From: Algoriphagus lutimaris
GTDB taxonomy: Bacteria; Bacteroidota; Bacteroidia; Cytophagales; Cyclobacteriaceae
Direction: 5' to 3'
Length of the DNA stretch: 64,000 nt
Assembly (NCBI RefSeq): GCF_017051705.1
Contig: NZ_JAFIDJ010000002.1
Span: 640,384-704,383, forward strand
The notes under the pieces are model-generated. The model was not told where the DNA came from. It did not search any database and was given only the letters and a program-made list of their open reading frames with translations. The stretch's first letter is position 1. Each line of letters begins with the position of its first letter. Shown in pieces: positions 36,599 to 46,024 of the stretch. Position numbers and translations under genes: made by a program.

Positions 36599-37852
36599 AT
36601 GAAGTCCTTAACAGCACTACTTATCGGCCTATTACTAGTTGGATGTAATCAAAAAAAATACGATTACGGAGGACTAAGGGTTGGAGTTTCTTACCAATCC
36701 ATTACCCCTAATTTGGGGGCCTTTATTGCCGGTGACCAAAATAATCGTCGTTTTACAACAGTCCATGACTCTTTATATGTGAAAGCAATGGTTCTGTCTG
36801 ATTCAAAGAATACAATGGCATTTCTTGTATTCGATTGCATTGGAATGCTTTATCCGACCTTGATTGAAATTAGGAAAGAAGTTTCGTCCAGGATTTTACC
36901 TTCTGAATTAGACCCGTCTCACATTGTTATGGCTTCCACTCATACACATTCTGGTCCTGATGTTGTTGGTATTTGGGGACCGGACCAAGGAACCCCAGGA
37001 GTTGATTCAATATACATGGAAAAAATTATTAAGAAATCGGCAGATGCGATCTACACAGCATGGCAAAACATGCAAAGTGCAAAAGCTGTATACGCAGAAA
37101 CTCAATTCGGAGAAGATTGGGTGTTTAATATTTCTGATTCTTTGAATTTAGACCGGTCATTAACAATCCTGCAATTTTTGGATAATAAGGGTAAATCAAT
37201 CGCAACCCTTAACAATTTTGCTTGTCACCCAACCATAATGGATGGCGTCTCGAGTGCCGTTTCGGCAGACTTTGTATCCTCCATGTATTCATTTCTCGAA
37301 GAAGAAATCGGGGGAGTCAATTTCTTTCTTCAAGGAGCTATTGGTGGCTGGGTACAACCCGAATACGAAGCTAAAACTTTTGAAAGTGTAAATAAAAGAG
37401 GCTTAGAGTTAGGAAGAAAAATTATAACTGCTTTGAAAGATCCAATCAATTTGGAATCAGAATCTATTCAATTCAAAAGTAAAATAGTCAATTTGCCCGT
37501 ATCGAATCCCAATTTTCAACAATTGGCAAAAATAGGAGTGATAAACCGAACTATGACAGATAGTGTAAGCACGGAAATTGCTTGGTTTTCTATTGGTAAT
37601 GCACAATTTGTCACTCACCCTGGAGAAACTACTCCCACTCACTCATGGGAATCAAAAAGACTAATGAATAAACAAGGTCCCAAGTTTGTGATCGGTTTGG
37701 GAATGGATGCTTTAGGGTATATTCTAACCACGGAGTTTTACGAAGAAAAACCCAAAGTGAAACATGCAGAATATTTAACCGGTATGTCTATTGATGAAAA
37801 AGCAGGGACTCTTTTAATGGAGAATATAAAATCATTGGCCAATAAAGATTGA
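36599..37852 (+). CDS. Lipoprotein of the neutral/alkaline non-lysosomal ceramidase N-terminal family
   Basis: 417 residues. Lipobox LLVGC (Cys16). The start of the mature part (LRVGVSYQSITPNLGAFIAGD) and ASTHTHSGPDVVGIWG match the neutral ceramidase family, whose zinc ligands include the His of THTHSGPD; NNFACHPTIM supplies the next conserved His, and HPGETTPTHSW the C-terminal motif. It is shorter than true ceramidases (no C-terminal immunoglobulin-like domain), so amidase activity on a lipid or another amide is inferred only. Probable cassette: GTTAGCGG upstream, CCTTAAC downstream (imperfect). Confidence 0.85.
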   Translation: MKSLTALLIGLLLVGCNQKKYDYGGLRVGVSYQSITPNLGAFIAGDQNNRRFTTVHDSLYVKAMVLSDSKNTMAFLVFDCIGMLYPTLIEIRKEVSSRILPSELDPSHIVMASTHTHSGPDVVGIWGPDQGTPGVDSIYMEKIIKKSADAIYTAWQNMQSAKAVYAETQFGEDWVFNISDSLNLDRSLTILQFLDNKGKSIATLNNFACHPTIMDGVSSAVSADFVSSMYSFLEEEIGGVNFFLQGAIGGWVQPEYEAKTFESVNKRGLELGRKIITALKDPINLESESIQFKSKIVNLPVSNPNFQQLAKIGVINRTMTDSVSTEIAWFSIGNAQFVTHPGETTPTHSWESKRLMNKQGPKFVIGLGMDALGYILTTEFYEEKPKVKHAEYLTGMSIDEKAGTLLMENIKSLANKD

Positions 37853-37860
37853 CAAAACTG

Positions 37861-37986
37861 AATCCTTAACAATGAATAATAATGATAGCCTAGTTATAAG
37901 TAAATTCAAGTACTGTATTATGCATCAACTTCCTTGTATTTTGGAAGGAAATTCACACACAGTCGGCTAATATTCTTATACCCCTC
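37861..37986 (+). other. attC-like site S4 whose right core is replaced by T2
   Basis: Core TCCTTAAC (to 37870), spacer AAT, arm GAATAATAATGATAGCC (37874-37890), variable stretch, arm GGCTAATATTCTTATAC (about 37965-37981; roughly 12 of 16 pair), spacer CCCTC, and where GTT is expected the T2 terminator begins (TAAGCGTAG). Confidence 0.6.
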
Positions 37987-37987
37987 T

Positions 37988-38020
37988 AAGCGTAGATTGC
38001 ATCTACGCTTTTCTATTTTC
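37988..38020 (+). terminator. Terminator T2, copy
   Basis: AAGCGTAGAT (37988-37997) pairs with ATCTACGCTT (38001-38010); TTCTATTTTC follows. Confidence 0.85.
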
Positions 38021-38151
38021 AGGAATTTATAATTCCACTAGCCAAGCAATATTCAAACAGAAAATCAGATAAGCATCTCGAATATACAAGCCGAAAAAAG
38101 GCTCACTATTTCCATAGCCTCCTCATTACGATTTGGTTTTTTTGCATTAAG

Positions 38152-38296
38152 GAGGATGAAAATAAATTCGGAACCATCCTATATCACCAAGGAAGTCATC
38201 TACAAAATTCTTAATTTGATACTAAATACCCCTGTGGATAATCCGGATATATACGCAATAGACTAGTCAGACTTGAGTTTTTACAAGTGTTGGCAA
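38152..38296 (+). repeat. Cassette-leader module, copy 7 of 9
   Basis: GGAGGATGAAAATAAATTCG, CACCAAGGAAGTCATCTAC, TACCCCTGTGGATAATCCGG, CGCAATAGACTAGTCAGACT, GAGTTTTTACAAGTGTTGGC. Nearly the same as copy 4, including the 120 bp before it. Confidence 0.85.
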
Positions 38297-39407
38297 CCAT
38301 AAAAAGGAATGAAATTACTTGCATTTTCAATATTATTCATATTTGTATTTATCCTAAATGGACAATCTCAGGTTCAATCAAAGGATATGCAAATTGAAGT
38401 GAATGAGGTCGATAATTCCATGTTCACTGCTGATAAATTCTGGAGAGGTGCAGATGGTGCAGCTTCAATTGATTTAGAGAATGGAAAAATTCTATGGTTA
38501 TTCAGTGATACATTTATTGACCCTCAAGGAACAGGCAAGCGAAGTGATTCAAAGATGATCAACAATAGTATTGCTATTCAAGAAGGTTATTCTTTAGATA
38601 AAGGAAAAATTTCTTTTTACCATAAAGGAAGACAAGGAAAACCAAAATCATTCTTTGAGTTGCCCGGTAAGACATGGTTTTGGACTGGACATGGTATTGT
38701 TGCGAATGATAAACTTATCATATTCTTATTTGAAGAAAAGAGCACACATACAGGAATTGGATTTGAAGCAATAGGATGGTATATAGGTTTAATTGACAAT
38801 CCATTTGAAAACCCTCTTAATTGGAATATAAAGTATATCAAGGGATCAGATACTTTTGGAGTTATTGCTGGATCTTCCGCTATTCTAAAAGATAAAGAAT
38901 TTATATATGCCTATGGTGTCACAGAACCTTCTTCACATGAAGTCTACCTTTTGAGATTCCCAATTGATAAAATAGTTGAAGGCGATATCTCTGGGTTAGA
39001 GTGGTGGAATGAAGATAGTTGGACCACAAGAAAGGAGAAAAACCCAGCTCCTTCCCCACTTTTTATTGGACAGACTGAATTTTCTGTTCATTACCAGGAA
39101 AATCTTCATCAATATGTTCAAGTTCAAACATATGGCTATGGTGCTGCTTCTATAGGATATAGATTAGCCGAACGACCTGAAGGCCCTTGGTCACAGCCTG
39201 TAATTTTTTACCAGACACAATTGAAAAGTCCGGAGGAATTTGTCTATTCAGCAAATGCACATCCAGAGATAACAAATGATGGAATTTTGGTTACTTACAA
39301 TGTTAATAATGGGAATTTTAATGAGTTGATGAAAAATGAAAACATATATTTCCCAAAATTCATAAGTGTTAAAATTTCAAAATGAAACATTAATTACTAT
39401 TGCCAAC
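38289..39407 (+). mobile_element. Gene cassette with matching end cores (TGTTGGCAA / TTGCCAACA)
   Basis: TGTTGGCAA at 38288-38296 is the exact reverse complement of TTGCCAACA at 39400-39408. One gene lies between, and its start is only 13 bp from the left core. Confidence 0.83.
38309..39385 (+). CDS. Secreted propeller-like protein resembling DUF4185/DUF5005
   Basis: 358 residues with a signal peptide (about 1-21, GQSQ). DKFWRGADGAASIDLENGKILWLFSDTF is the characteristic start of DUF4185/DUF5005-type five-bladed propellers related to glycosidase folds; WFWTGHGIV, VIAGSSAILKD and YSANAHPEI follow as further blade motifs. Probably binds or cleaves a carbohydrate, but no catalytic assignment can be made. 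Single gene of a cassette with 9-bp matched ends; followed by site S5. Confidence 0.72.
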   Translation: MKLLAFSILFIFVFILNGQSQVQSKDMQIEVNEVDNSMFTADKFWRGADGAASIDLENGKILWLFSDTFIDPQGTGKRSDSKMINNSIAIQEGYSLDKGKISFYHKGRQGKPKSFFELPGKTWFWTGHGIVANDKLIIFLFEEKSTHTGIGFEAIGWYIGLIDNPFENPLNWNIKYIKGSDTFGVIAGSSAILKDKEFIYAYGVTEPSSHEVYLLRFPIDKIVEGDISGLEWWNEDSWTTRKEKNPAPSPLFIGQTEFSVHYQENLHQYVQVQTYGYGAASIGYRLAERPEGPWSQPVIFYQTQLKSPEEFVYSANAHPEITNDGILVTYNVNNGNFNELMKNENIYFPKFISVKISK

Positions 39408-39530
39408 AATGTATAAAAATAATAGCCGAGACAGTAGTAACTACAAGAGTTGAAGCCAGCTTCAACTTTCTTGTAACTTGACTGGAAAGTGCCACGCAGT
39501 CGGCTACTATTCTTATACTTACCGTTGTCC
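39400..39530 (+). other. attC-like site S5
   Basis: Core GCCAAC (to 39407), spacer AAT, arm GTATAAAAATAATAGCCGA (39411-39429), a loop containing a second hairpin AGTTGAAGC-CA-GCTTCAACT, arm TCGGCTACTATTCTTATAC (39500-39518; 17 of 19 pair), spacer TTACC, core GTTGTCC (39524-39530). The two cores of the site do not match each other fully; the left matches the start of its own cassette at 38289. Confidence 0.82.
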
Positions 39531-39554
39531 TTCATTATGACCACCCAATAACTT

Positions 39555-40313
39555 ATGATAAAATTTTTTAGAAAAATTCGTTTCGGCCTTATCGAAAACA
39601 ATAAAACTGGAAAGTATTTAAAATATGCTTTTGGAGAAATTATTCTAGTCGTGATTGGTATCCTCATCGCATTACAAATCAATAATTGGAATGAAGCTAA
39701 TAAGCTTAACAAGGAAGAATTAAAAATACTTACCCAACTGAATGAGGATTTTAAAGAAAATAAACTAAGGCTTGAAGAAACTATTAATCTCGAGAAAAAT
39801 GTGATTTCTCATAGCAAAGCTCTTATTAATATTTTACAAACTAAAAATACAAATGTCAGTTCGGATTCTGTAATCAATTGTGTTGTAAAAGGTGCCAAAT
39901 CCTGGTGGAGAACAGAATTTATAACAGGAACCTACGATGCTATGTCAGGGTCTGGCAAATTGAATGCATTAACTAATGATAATTTAAAACGTTTGCTTGC
40001 GCAATTTTCTACAGAGGTAGAATTGGGTTTTGAGGATCATAATGAGTCGATTAATTATCTTATTGAATTAAATAAAATCTCAGCGAAGCTGACTCCCTCA
40101 TTTATCATGGATGACCAACTCGTCCAGCTAGGAATGACTAAAAACCAAGAGCAAATTACTGAATCAATAAATGAACTTATAAATAATGAGGTTGTATTAG
40201 GATTAGTATTAAGCAAAACTTGGCTAGAAATAAATCGATTGGACTATTTATTTAAAATTCAAGATTACAATAATGACATTCTCAACATTATTGATTCAGA
40301 ATTAAAAAAATGA
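39555..40313 (+). CDS. DUF6090-type small membrane protein, copy 6
   Basis: 252 residues. MIKFFRKIRFGLIENNKTGKYL, one membrane helix (about 26-44, ILVVIGILIALQINNW), charged coiled C-terminal part. It is the intact twin of the dead copy at 24183-24666 (about 95% nucleotide identity by eye), with homology starting exactly at the GTT core at 39524. Leader CTTCATTATGACC shared with the other copies. Function unknown. Confidence 0.85.
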   Translation: MIKFFRKIRFGLIENNKTGKYLKYAFGEIILVVIGILIALQINNWNEANKLNKEELKILTQLNEDFKENKLRLEETINLEKNVISHSKALINILQTKNTNVSSDSVINCVVKGAKSWWRTEFITGTYDAMSGSGKLNALTNDNLKRLLAQFSTEVELGFEDHNESINYLIELNKISAKLTPSFIMDDQLVQLGMTKNQEQITESINELINNEVVLGLVLSKTWLEINRLDYLFKIQDYNNDILNIIDSELKK

Positions 40314-40318
40314 CGGAA

Positions 40319-40464
40319 GTACAGCAATGGCTATAAGTAATTGCTTGTTTTCTCCTCCTTATAAATCCCGCTAGCTATCGGGAACCACGGATTTTTAAGT
40401 TTGGCGTGTCATTGCGAAGTTAACTGCTAAACCATGCAAATACTTATAACCGTAACCACTAGCC
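40319..40464 (+). other. attC-like site S6
   Basis: Degenerate core GTACAGC (to 40325), spacer AAT, arm GGCTATAAGTAATTGC (40329-40344), variable loop with a TCCCG/CGGGA hairpin, arm GCAAATACTTATAACC (40436-40451; 14 of 16 pair), spacer GTAAC, degenerate core CACTAGCC. The left arm is nearly the same as in site S3. Confidence 0.72.
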
Positions 40465-40489
40465 TCAACTACTAGAAAACTAAAATTAC

Positions 40490-41392
40490 ATGAAACAACA
40501 ACGACTGTTTATATTTATAAATTTATTGATATTATTTTTTCATACTTCGCTATTTGCTCAGTCTCAAAAAGATCAACAGAATATATTTGAAATAGGGGTT
40601 TCTGATAGTTTGTATTCAAAAACATTAGATGAATATCGAAAGATCTGGGTGCATGTACCTGAAAGTGCAATGGATAACAAAAACAAAAAATATCCAGTTC
40701 TTTTCGTTTTAGATTGAGATTCATAACTACCTAAAATTAGCGCTATTATTCAACAACTTGAAAGGATTAAATTGCCGGAAATGATTGTCATAGGAGTTGA
40801 TAATAATTCTAATAGACTAAGAGATTTAACCCCAACAAAACCTCATAATCCAAGTCCGGAGTCTCCTGTTCCTGGTGGTGGATAAAAATTCACGGAGTTT
40901 ATTGAAAATGAATTAATTCCCTATTTAGATAGTAAATACCCCACTACATCTTATCGTACCCTTTGGGGACATTCTATTGGCGGTTTACTTGTATTGAATG
41001 TACTGTTTTTACATTCTGATACATTTGACAACTACATTGCTATTGACCCCAGTCTATGGAGAGGTGGTGATTATGATTATTTAAAAGAGTATTCGGCTTA
41101 CTTAAATAACAGGCAGTTTCACGATAAATCACTTTTTATAGGAGTAGCTAATACGATGTCTCGATTAAATTTAAATCTTGATACGGTGTCTGTTTTAAAA
41201 GATAGATCAAGGGCAACAGAACATATTCGTCATATTTTGACCTTCTCAAAAATAGCTAATTCAAACAAGCAAAATAAATTGAATTTTGCTTGGAAATATT
41301 ATGATAATGAGGACCATAACAGTGTTGTCTAAATATCCACCTATGACGCCTTATATTATCTCTTTAGTTGGTATCCAGAAAATGAAAAATGA
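40490..41392 (+). pseudogene. Secreted esterase pseudogene with four in-frame stops and no frameshift
   Basis: One frame reads through a signal peptide, YPVLFVLD, a conserved esterase D-type core (WGHSIGGLLVLNVL with nucleophile Ser; ELIPYLDSKYPTTSYRTL) and the C-terminal half, interrupted by TGA (40715), TAA (40724), TAA (40883) and TAA (41330). Not a single indel is needed. Related to alpha/beta hydrolases of the putative esterase family. Left core CTAGCCTC and right core GAAGCTAAC pair at 7 of 9 positions. Confidence 0.85.
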
Positions 41393-41431
41393 TTTAATCA
41401 AAGTAAATGGCCTAACCCACAATAAAATACT

Positions 41432-41500
41432 GAAGCTAACAAAAGCTAAAACATCCATCCGCCCCAAACGGGCGCCCAGTCTTTAGCCTTTCCGTAAGCA
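41432..41500 (+). other. attC-like site S7
   Basis: Core GAAGCTAAC (41432-41440), spacer AAA, arm AGCTAAA..GCCC, loop CAAAC, arm GGGC..TTTAGCC (41470-41488), spacer TTTCC, core-like GTAAGCA (41494-41500). Short variant with an interrupted stem. Confidence 0.6.
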
Positions 41501-41699
41501 ACAATTTGAAATCAATGCGGATAAAGTCTATTTGAGAAAGAAATAATAGTGATACCTCAATTCTTAACTTTGATAAAAACATCAAGTCGTTAAAAGCACT
41601 ACTTTTCAAACGTTTTTCCAATTCGAAAAACCTATTTTGCAATCATCATTTCGTCAAGCATTCAATTTCGTTTAGTCCTTTAATTCTCAGAATGAATCA

Positions 41700-43067
41700 T
41701 TAATCATTCCCAACAAAATTGGCCCTTCCAAAAAATCTTCGATTCACGAAGTTATTGAGATTAGAACCAAAGCGATAATTAAACCCAAATCTGGTATCGA
41801 TGTTATATGCTGATGGTAGGGTTACCCTCCCACTCAAAATATCCTGTTCGGTGTAATCTCCCGATGCCAGGTAAATCTGGTCCTTTACGTAGTTCCCTTC
41901 TACCCTCATAAAAAAAGAAAAATTCCCAGTGACACGGACTTGTGCACTAATATTCAAGCCTGTGGACCAAGAGCTAAAATCATCTAGGTAATTTCTAATT
42001 CGGTATCCCACTTCCAGACTACCCCAACGTTGATTTAACCCTAGGCTGGCTCTCAAACTATGGAGGACCCTGGTTTCTTTAAGAACACCGGAAATCGTTT
42101 CTTCTACATATTTATTATTCCTGACTTCTACCCCGTAGTTCACTCTTAGAAATCTGGAATTCTGCACTGATTCCGGAAAGAAATTGTACTCTATAGCTGG
42201 TCTAAAGCTGGTCTGAAACTGATAATTAAAGCGGGTGTTCTGACGACCTGCAATATCATACCCATAAGACCATTGGGGTGAAATAGACTTCACCAACTGG
42301 TGACTAAATCCAAATTCTGATACATCAAAATTATTCTCCACTTCATCGATGATCGGATTACCAGTTTCATCAAGAACCGGATTTCCATCATCATCAACTC
42401 TTGGTACTTTTTGAATCGTTCTTCTCAACCTTTCATCTATTCTCCCAGATAAGGAAATTTTCCATTTATCCGTGATACGATTAATATTGATGTCTCCACC
42501 AAAATTGATTTCCTTGCTCAATTCTTCTAATTCAATGTTTGCATCACTACCCACATTAAAAACCCAATAATTCCAAGGATCAATGCTTTCCTGCACGGTA
42601 TCTTCCTGACTGCCAGAGACAGTCTTCATATTGATTTCAACCTCCTCTCCAGCATTGGTTTTCGCAACATAGGGAGCTAAACCTAATTTGATAAACCGGG
42701 TAAGTCTTTCCCGTACTTCAAAGTCGGTGTCGGTCTGTTTGGTATTTACATAGAGAGTGTCGCTTCTTCCCGCATGGATGTTTTGTTGACCTATAAACAA
42801 AAGTTGATACTGTCTTCCACCCCCACCAGACCTGTTATTGTTTATCAACAGAAAAACATCAGCCGATTGATTATCCCTGTAAAAGTCAACCGCTGTAATT
42901 TCAGTTCTGATAAAATCCATATCACAGCCTCCATCCCACCGATCACAACCATCAATAAATACCCTGAGTTTATTGGGTAGGCTGTTATTATCAATTAACG
43001 TTTGACTAATTGCAGGAGGATTTAAGGAAAAAAATGTCAGAATTAATAACAGTGGTAATTTTCTCAT
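41700..43067 (-). CDS. Outer-membrane beta-barrel protein of unknown function
   Basis: 455 residues with a signal peptide (about 1-21, AISQ). N-terminal part (about 25-140) has a Cys-containing segment (IDGCDRWDGGCDMDF) and a soluble beta domain; from about 175 the sequence alternates polar and aromatic residues in amphipathic strands (WKISLSGRID, WSYGYDIAG, FLRVNYGVEVR, GSLEVGYRIRNY, FSFFMRVEGNYV) with an aromatic-rich end, as in outer-membrane barrels. A small insertion carries acidic repeats (VDDDGNPVLDETGNPIIDE). No recognised family. It is transcribed against the cassettes and no matched cores flank it. Confidence 0.75.
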   Translation of the reverse strand: MRKLPLLLILTFFSLNPPAISQTLIDNNSLPNKLRVFIDGCDRWDGGCDMDFIRTEITAVDFYRDNQSADVFLLINNNRSGGGGRQYQLLFIGQQNIHAGRSDTLYVNTKQTDTDFEVRERLTRFIKLGLAPYVAKTNAGEEVEINMKTVSGSQEDTVQESIDPWNYWVFNVGSDANIELEELSKEINFGGDININRITDKWKISLSGRIDERLRRTIQKVPRVDDDGNPVLDETGNPIIDEVENNFDVSEFGFSHQLVKSISPQWSYGYDIAGRQNTRFNYQFQTSFRPAIEYNFFPESVQNSRFLRVNYGVEVRNNKYVEETISGVLKETRVLHSLRASLGLNQRWGSLEVGYRIRNYLDDFSSWSTGLNISAQVRVTGNFSFFMRVEGNYVKDQIYLASGDYTEQDILSGRVTLPSAYNIDTRFGFNYRFGSNLNNFVNRRFFGRANFVGND

Positions 43068-43542
43068 GTTTTTAGGGGTAACTCAGGTTGATCGCTTTAT
43101 TTCAATCAAATTCAAGTGGCATTTATCAACCTACATACTGTTTTTACCCTACATTGTTTGAAATGAATATACATTTTACACGAAAGGGCAAAGAAAATAA
43201 CACCCGATCCGTTGCTACCCCATTATTTGAATCAAGCAAGTCGCCTTCCCTTTTTATGAAAGAAATAAATCAAATGATTTGAAGCAGATACAAACGTCGG
43301 GTACCGGTATGTATTTAGAATTATATGAAGGTATAAACAAACTACTTAGCTAACAATGGATATAGGCATTAGCGGTTTCTTTGGGTATTCGAGCGGTAGT
43401 GTTTCTAATCAATCCCCCCAAACCTGAAAACCTAAAAAAAAAGAAAACAACACAGCACTATTTCAAGTACATGGCAATTTTAAAAACCATAGTTATTTGA
43501 ATTTTTCAAAGCCCCCTCAAAACGATCTGGTTTTCTTCTTTA
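43068..43542. other. Gap with remnants of a cassette junction
   Basis: Near 43347 TTAGCTAACAATGGATATAGG has the form of a left core (AGCTAAC), the AAT spacer and the beginning of an arm, but no gene is left in front of it. A degraded T1 (CCCCCTCAAAACGATCTGG) follows at about 43511. No gene seen. Confidence 0.55.
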
Positions 43543-43689
43543 TTGGGAGAAAAAATAAATCCAAAACTATCCAATATCCCCAAGGAAGTCCTATCTGAAA
43601 TTCTTATTTTACATCTAATACCCCTGTGGAAAAGGTGGGTTGCTTCGCAATAGACTAGTCGAACTTGGGTTTATACAAGTGTTATCACC
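43543..43689 (+). repeat. Cassette-leader module, copy 8 of 9
   Basis: GGGAGAAAAAATAAATCC, CCAATATCCCCAAGGAAGTC, TACCCCTGTGGAAAAGG, CGCAATAGACTAGTCGAACT, GGGTTTATACAAGTGTTATC. Confidence 0.85.
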
Positions 43690-45975
43690 AATACATACTA
43701 TGAAGAAACTCAATATTTTTTTACTAATAATTATACTTACAAGTCCACTAGCTTTTAGTCAAACTGGAAATGAACGCGTTTTCTTTTCTTCGTATAGACC
43801 ACAGGGTTGGGATATTTGGATTGCTAACGGCCAAACAGAGGAAATTAATCAGGTGACTACCAACGAAGCTTTGGAATATAACCCAGTAATCAGCCCGGAT
43901 GGAAAATGGATTGTCTTTACCTCTGAGCGATTTGGCAATCCTAAAATTTTCATCAAATCTCTAGAAGAAAAAGGTGAAGCTCGTCTATTTATCAACCATG
44001 AATCCTCCATGCAGGATCAGGCCGCAATATCTCCCGACAATAATTGGATTGTATTTACTTCAACACATGAAGGACAATCGGATATTTACCGGCTTCCCTT
44101 CCAGCCTAGCGATACATTAAATCTTGATGCTGCAATAAATCTTACTCATGACAAAGGCGGTGATTTCAGGCCGTCATTTTCACCTGATGGATTGCAAATC
44201 GCATTTTCAAGTGACCGCAACCATTCCATTAAATCGCATCCTTCTTTTGTGTTTGCTATGAGCCGAACTGCCGATATCTATAGTATGGATATCGATGGGG
44301 AGAATCTAAAAAGACTAACGAAAAACGATCATTGGGATGGAAGCCCTTGCTATTCAAATGACGGAAAGCAGATATTTTTCTATAGCGGTCCGAGAAATTC
44401 GTACCGAATCTATTCGATGGATCTCGATGGCATGAATCAGGAAGCCATTTCACCTGAGGGCATCAATGCCATTTCACCTTCAGTTAAAAATGATTCGACT
44501 TTAGTCTTTACTACATTCCAAGGAAGAGCATTTCGGCTAATGAGTTTAAATCTCATTTCGATGGAAGTGGATTCGTTATTTAAATCTACCTCAAATTTCT
44601 TAGGGGCAAAACTCCAACAAAATGGGATGATGACTTTTTACGGAGGAGAGCCTCCTATGGAAACGGCTTATAATTTAGGTGGATTTGAGGGTGATTTGTT
44701 AGTTAAAGGATCCCCATTTTCTAAAGATTTGAACCAAAAAGTAGTCGATATGTATGCTGTTAGGAGAGCATTTGCCGCTCCTCCAAATCCTAATAATAGC
44801 ACACTAATTTTTGATAACACCGATATAAGAGGAGTGGAAGATGCACTTACTCCGTGGGCTTATAGCCTACTAACTATCGTAGTTTTATTAATCCTCTTTA
44901 TTGGGTTAGGCAATCGAAACCTTAAAGTAGCTAAAGCAAAAACCCGTTCATTCCTTCTTTTCAATATCATTTCGGTTTTAATTATCGCTTTACTGGTATT
45001 CGAATTGTATTATTTCTTTATCGATCAACTTGCACCAATCAATACGATGCGAGTGTATCTTGGATTAGTAGCTGTATTCTTGGCCATCTGCATTGGTTTT
45101 GTTCATTATAAGAGAACACAAATGCTATCCGAACAATTAAGAACTATTTTAATCTTAAATTTTGTGAGCACACTTTTTCTGATTGCTATACTCCCTCTGC
45201 TGATCCGGATCCCAATTCAATTCTATGAGGTGAATTATAAAACGAATGAAGTAGACCCAATTTATTCTTTTGTCAAGCCATCAAATTATAATCCTTTAAA
45301 TGGGATGGTTATTGATACTAAATTTAATCCGTCAGGAGACGAACTCGTATATTCTGTGGGTAATTTCAGAGGAGGACCATTAAATCAGGGAGATGTCTTC
45401 ACTCTAAACCTAAACTCATCAAAAACTACCAGGCTTACATCATCTGATTTCAATGATGGCTTTGGCGACATAACCTCTGATAAATCAAAAATCGTTTTTA
45501 GAAGTGGTAGAAGTGGTTTTTTCGACATTTACTTACAAGAAGGAGAAATGGTTAAAAACATCACCTCAGATGAACACAGAGACAATTTCCCAATTATCTC
45601 TCCTCAAGGGGATAAGATCGCTTTCTGCTCAGATCGACTAGGAACTGACATAGAAGGAAAAGTGAAAACAATGGATATCTTCCTTACTGTTTTAAATGTT
45701 GATGGAACTTGGAGCGATGCAAAGAGAATGACATTTGATGGTGGTCAGGATGCACATCCACATTTTTCTCCTGATGGTGATTGGCTCATTTACGCTTCAG
45801 AAGAAGGAGGTATTAATGACGAAGAACCACTGGTACAACCAGTGATTTTTGGGCCTCAGATGTATGGAGAAATCTTTGCCATTCATATCAGCTCAGGTAA
45901 AAAAATCAGACTTACCCATAATAAATGGGAAGATGGAGCACCACTTTGGACAAAAGGATTAAAATAGGTGATAAC
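43681..45975 (+). mobile_element. Gene cassette with matching end cores (AAGTGTTATCACC / GGTGATAACACTT)
   Basis: The 13-mer at 43677-43689 is the exact reverse complement of the 13-mer at 45967-45979; the right copy overlaps the last base of the stop codon. This is the longest perfect pair in the window. Confidence 0.87.
43700..45967 (+). CDS. Membrane protein with N- and C-terminal PD40/TolB-like propeller halves
   Basis: 755 residues from ATG 43700, chosen for its signal peptide (about 1-21) and its place just after the core. Residues 25-330 hold PD40 blades (VISPDGKWIVFTSERFGN, FSPDGLQIAFSSDRN), residues about 400-535 contain four membrane helices, and residues about 545-755 hold further blades (FNPSGDELVYSV, FSPDGDWLIYASEEGG). 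So two propeller halves face the periplasm, joined by a four-helix membrane bundle. Probably a sensor or scaffold; no catalytic motif. The right core overlaps its stop codon. Confidence 0.82.
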   Translation: MKKLNIFLLIIILTSPLAFSQTGNERVFFSSYRPQGWDIWIANGQTEEINQVTTNEALEYNPVISPDGKWIVFTSERFGNPKIFIKSLEEKGEARLFINHESSMQDQAAISPDNNWIVFTSTHEGQSDIYRLPFQPSDTLNLDAAINLTHDKGGDFRPSFSPDGLQIAFSSDRNHSIKSHPSFVFAMSRTADIYSMDIDGENLKRLTKNDHWDGSPCYSNDGKQIFFYSGPRNSYRIYSMDLDGMNQEAISPEGINAISPSVKNDSTLVFTTFQGRAFRLMSLNLISMEVDSLFKSTSNFLGAKLQQNGMMTFYGGEPPMETAYNLGGFEGDLLVKGSPFSKDLNQKVVDMYAVRRAFAAPPNPNNSTLIFDNTDIRGVEDALTPWAYSLLTIVVLLILFIGLGNRNLKVAKAKTRSFLLFNIISVLIIALLVFELYYFFIDQLAPINTMRVYLGLVAVFLAICIGFVHYKRTQMLSEQLRTILILNFVSTLFLIAILPLLIRIPIQFYEVNYKTNEVDPIYSFVKPSNYNPLNGMVIDTKFNPSGDELVYSVGNFRGGPLNQGDVFTLNLNSSKTTRLTSSDFNDGFGDITSDKSKIVFRSGRSGFFDIYLQEGEMVKNITSDEHRDNFPIISPQGDKIAFCSDRLGTDIEGKVKTMDIFLTVLNVDGTWSDAKRMTFDGGQDAHPHFSPDGDWLIYASEEGGINDEEPLVQPVIFGPQMYGEIFAIHISSGKKIRLTHNKWEDGAPLWTKGLK

Positions 45976-46024
45976 ACTTTATAAAATGCATTTAAACCCA
46001 ACGTGGTGCTCCATCATCTTAAAG

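Noticed and set aside
40715-40717. TGA in the esterase as a possible selenocysteine or recoding site
   Set aside because: Three additional in-frame TAA stops follow and no recoding hairpin is evident; a pseudogene is the simpler reading.
16909-43689. Interspersed repeats as a CRISPR array
   Set aside because: Units are about 145 bp, kilobases apart, each followed by a different gene; there are no short repeat-spacer units and no cas genes.
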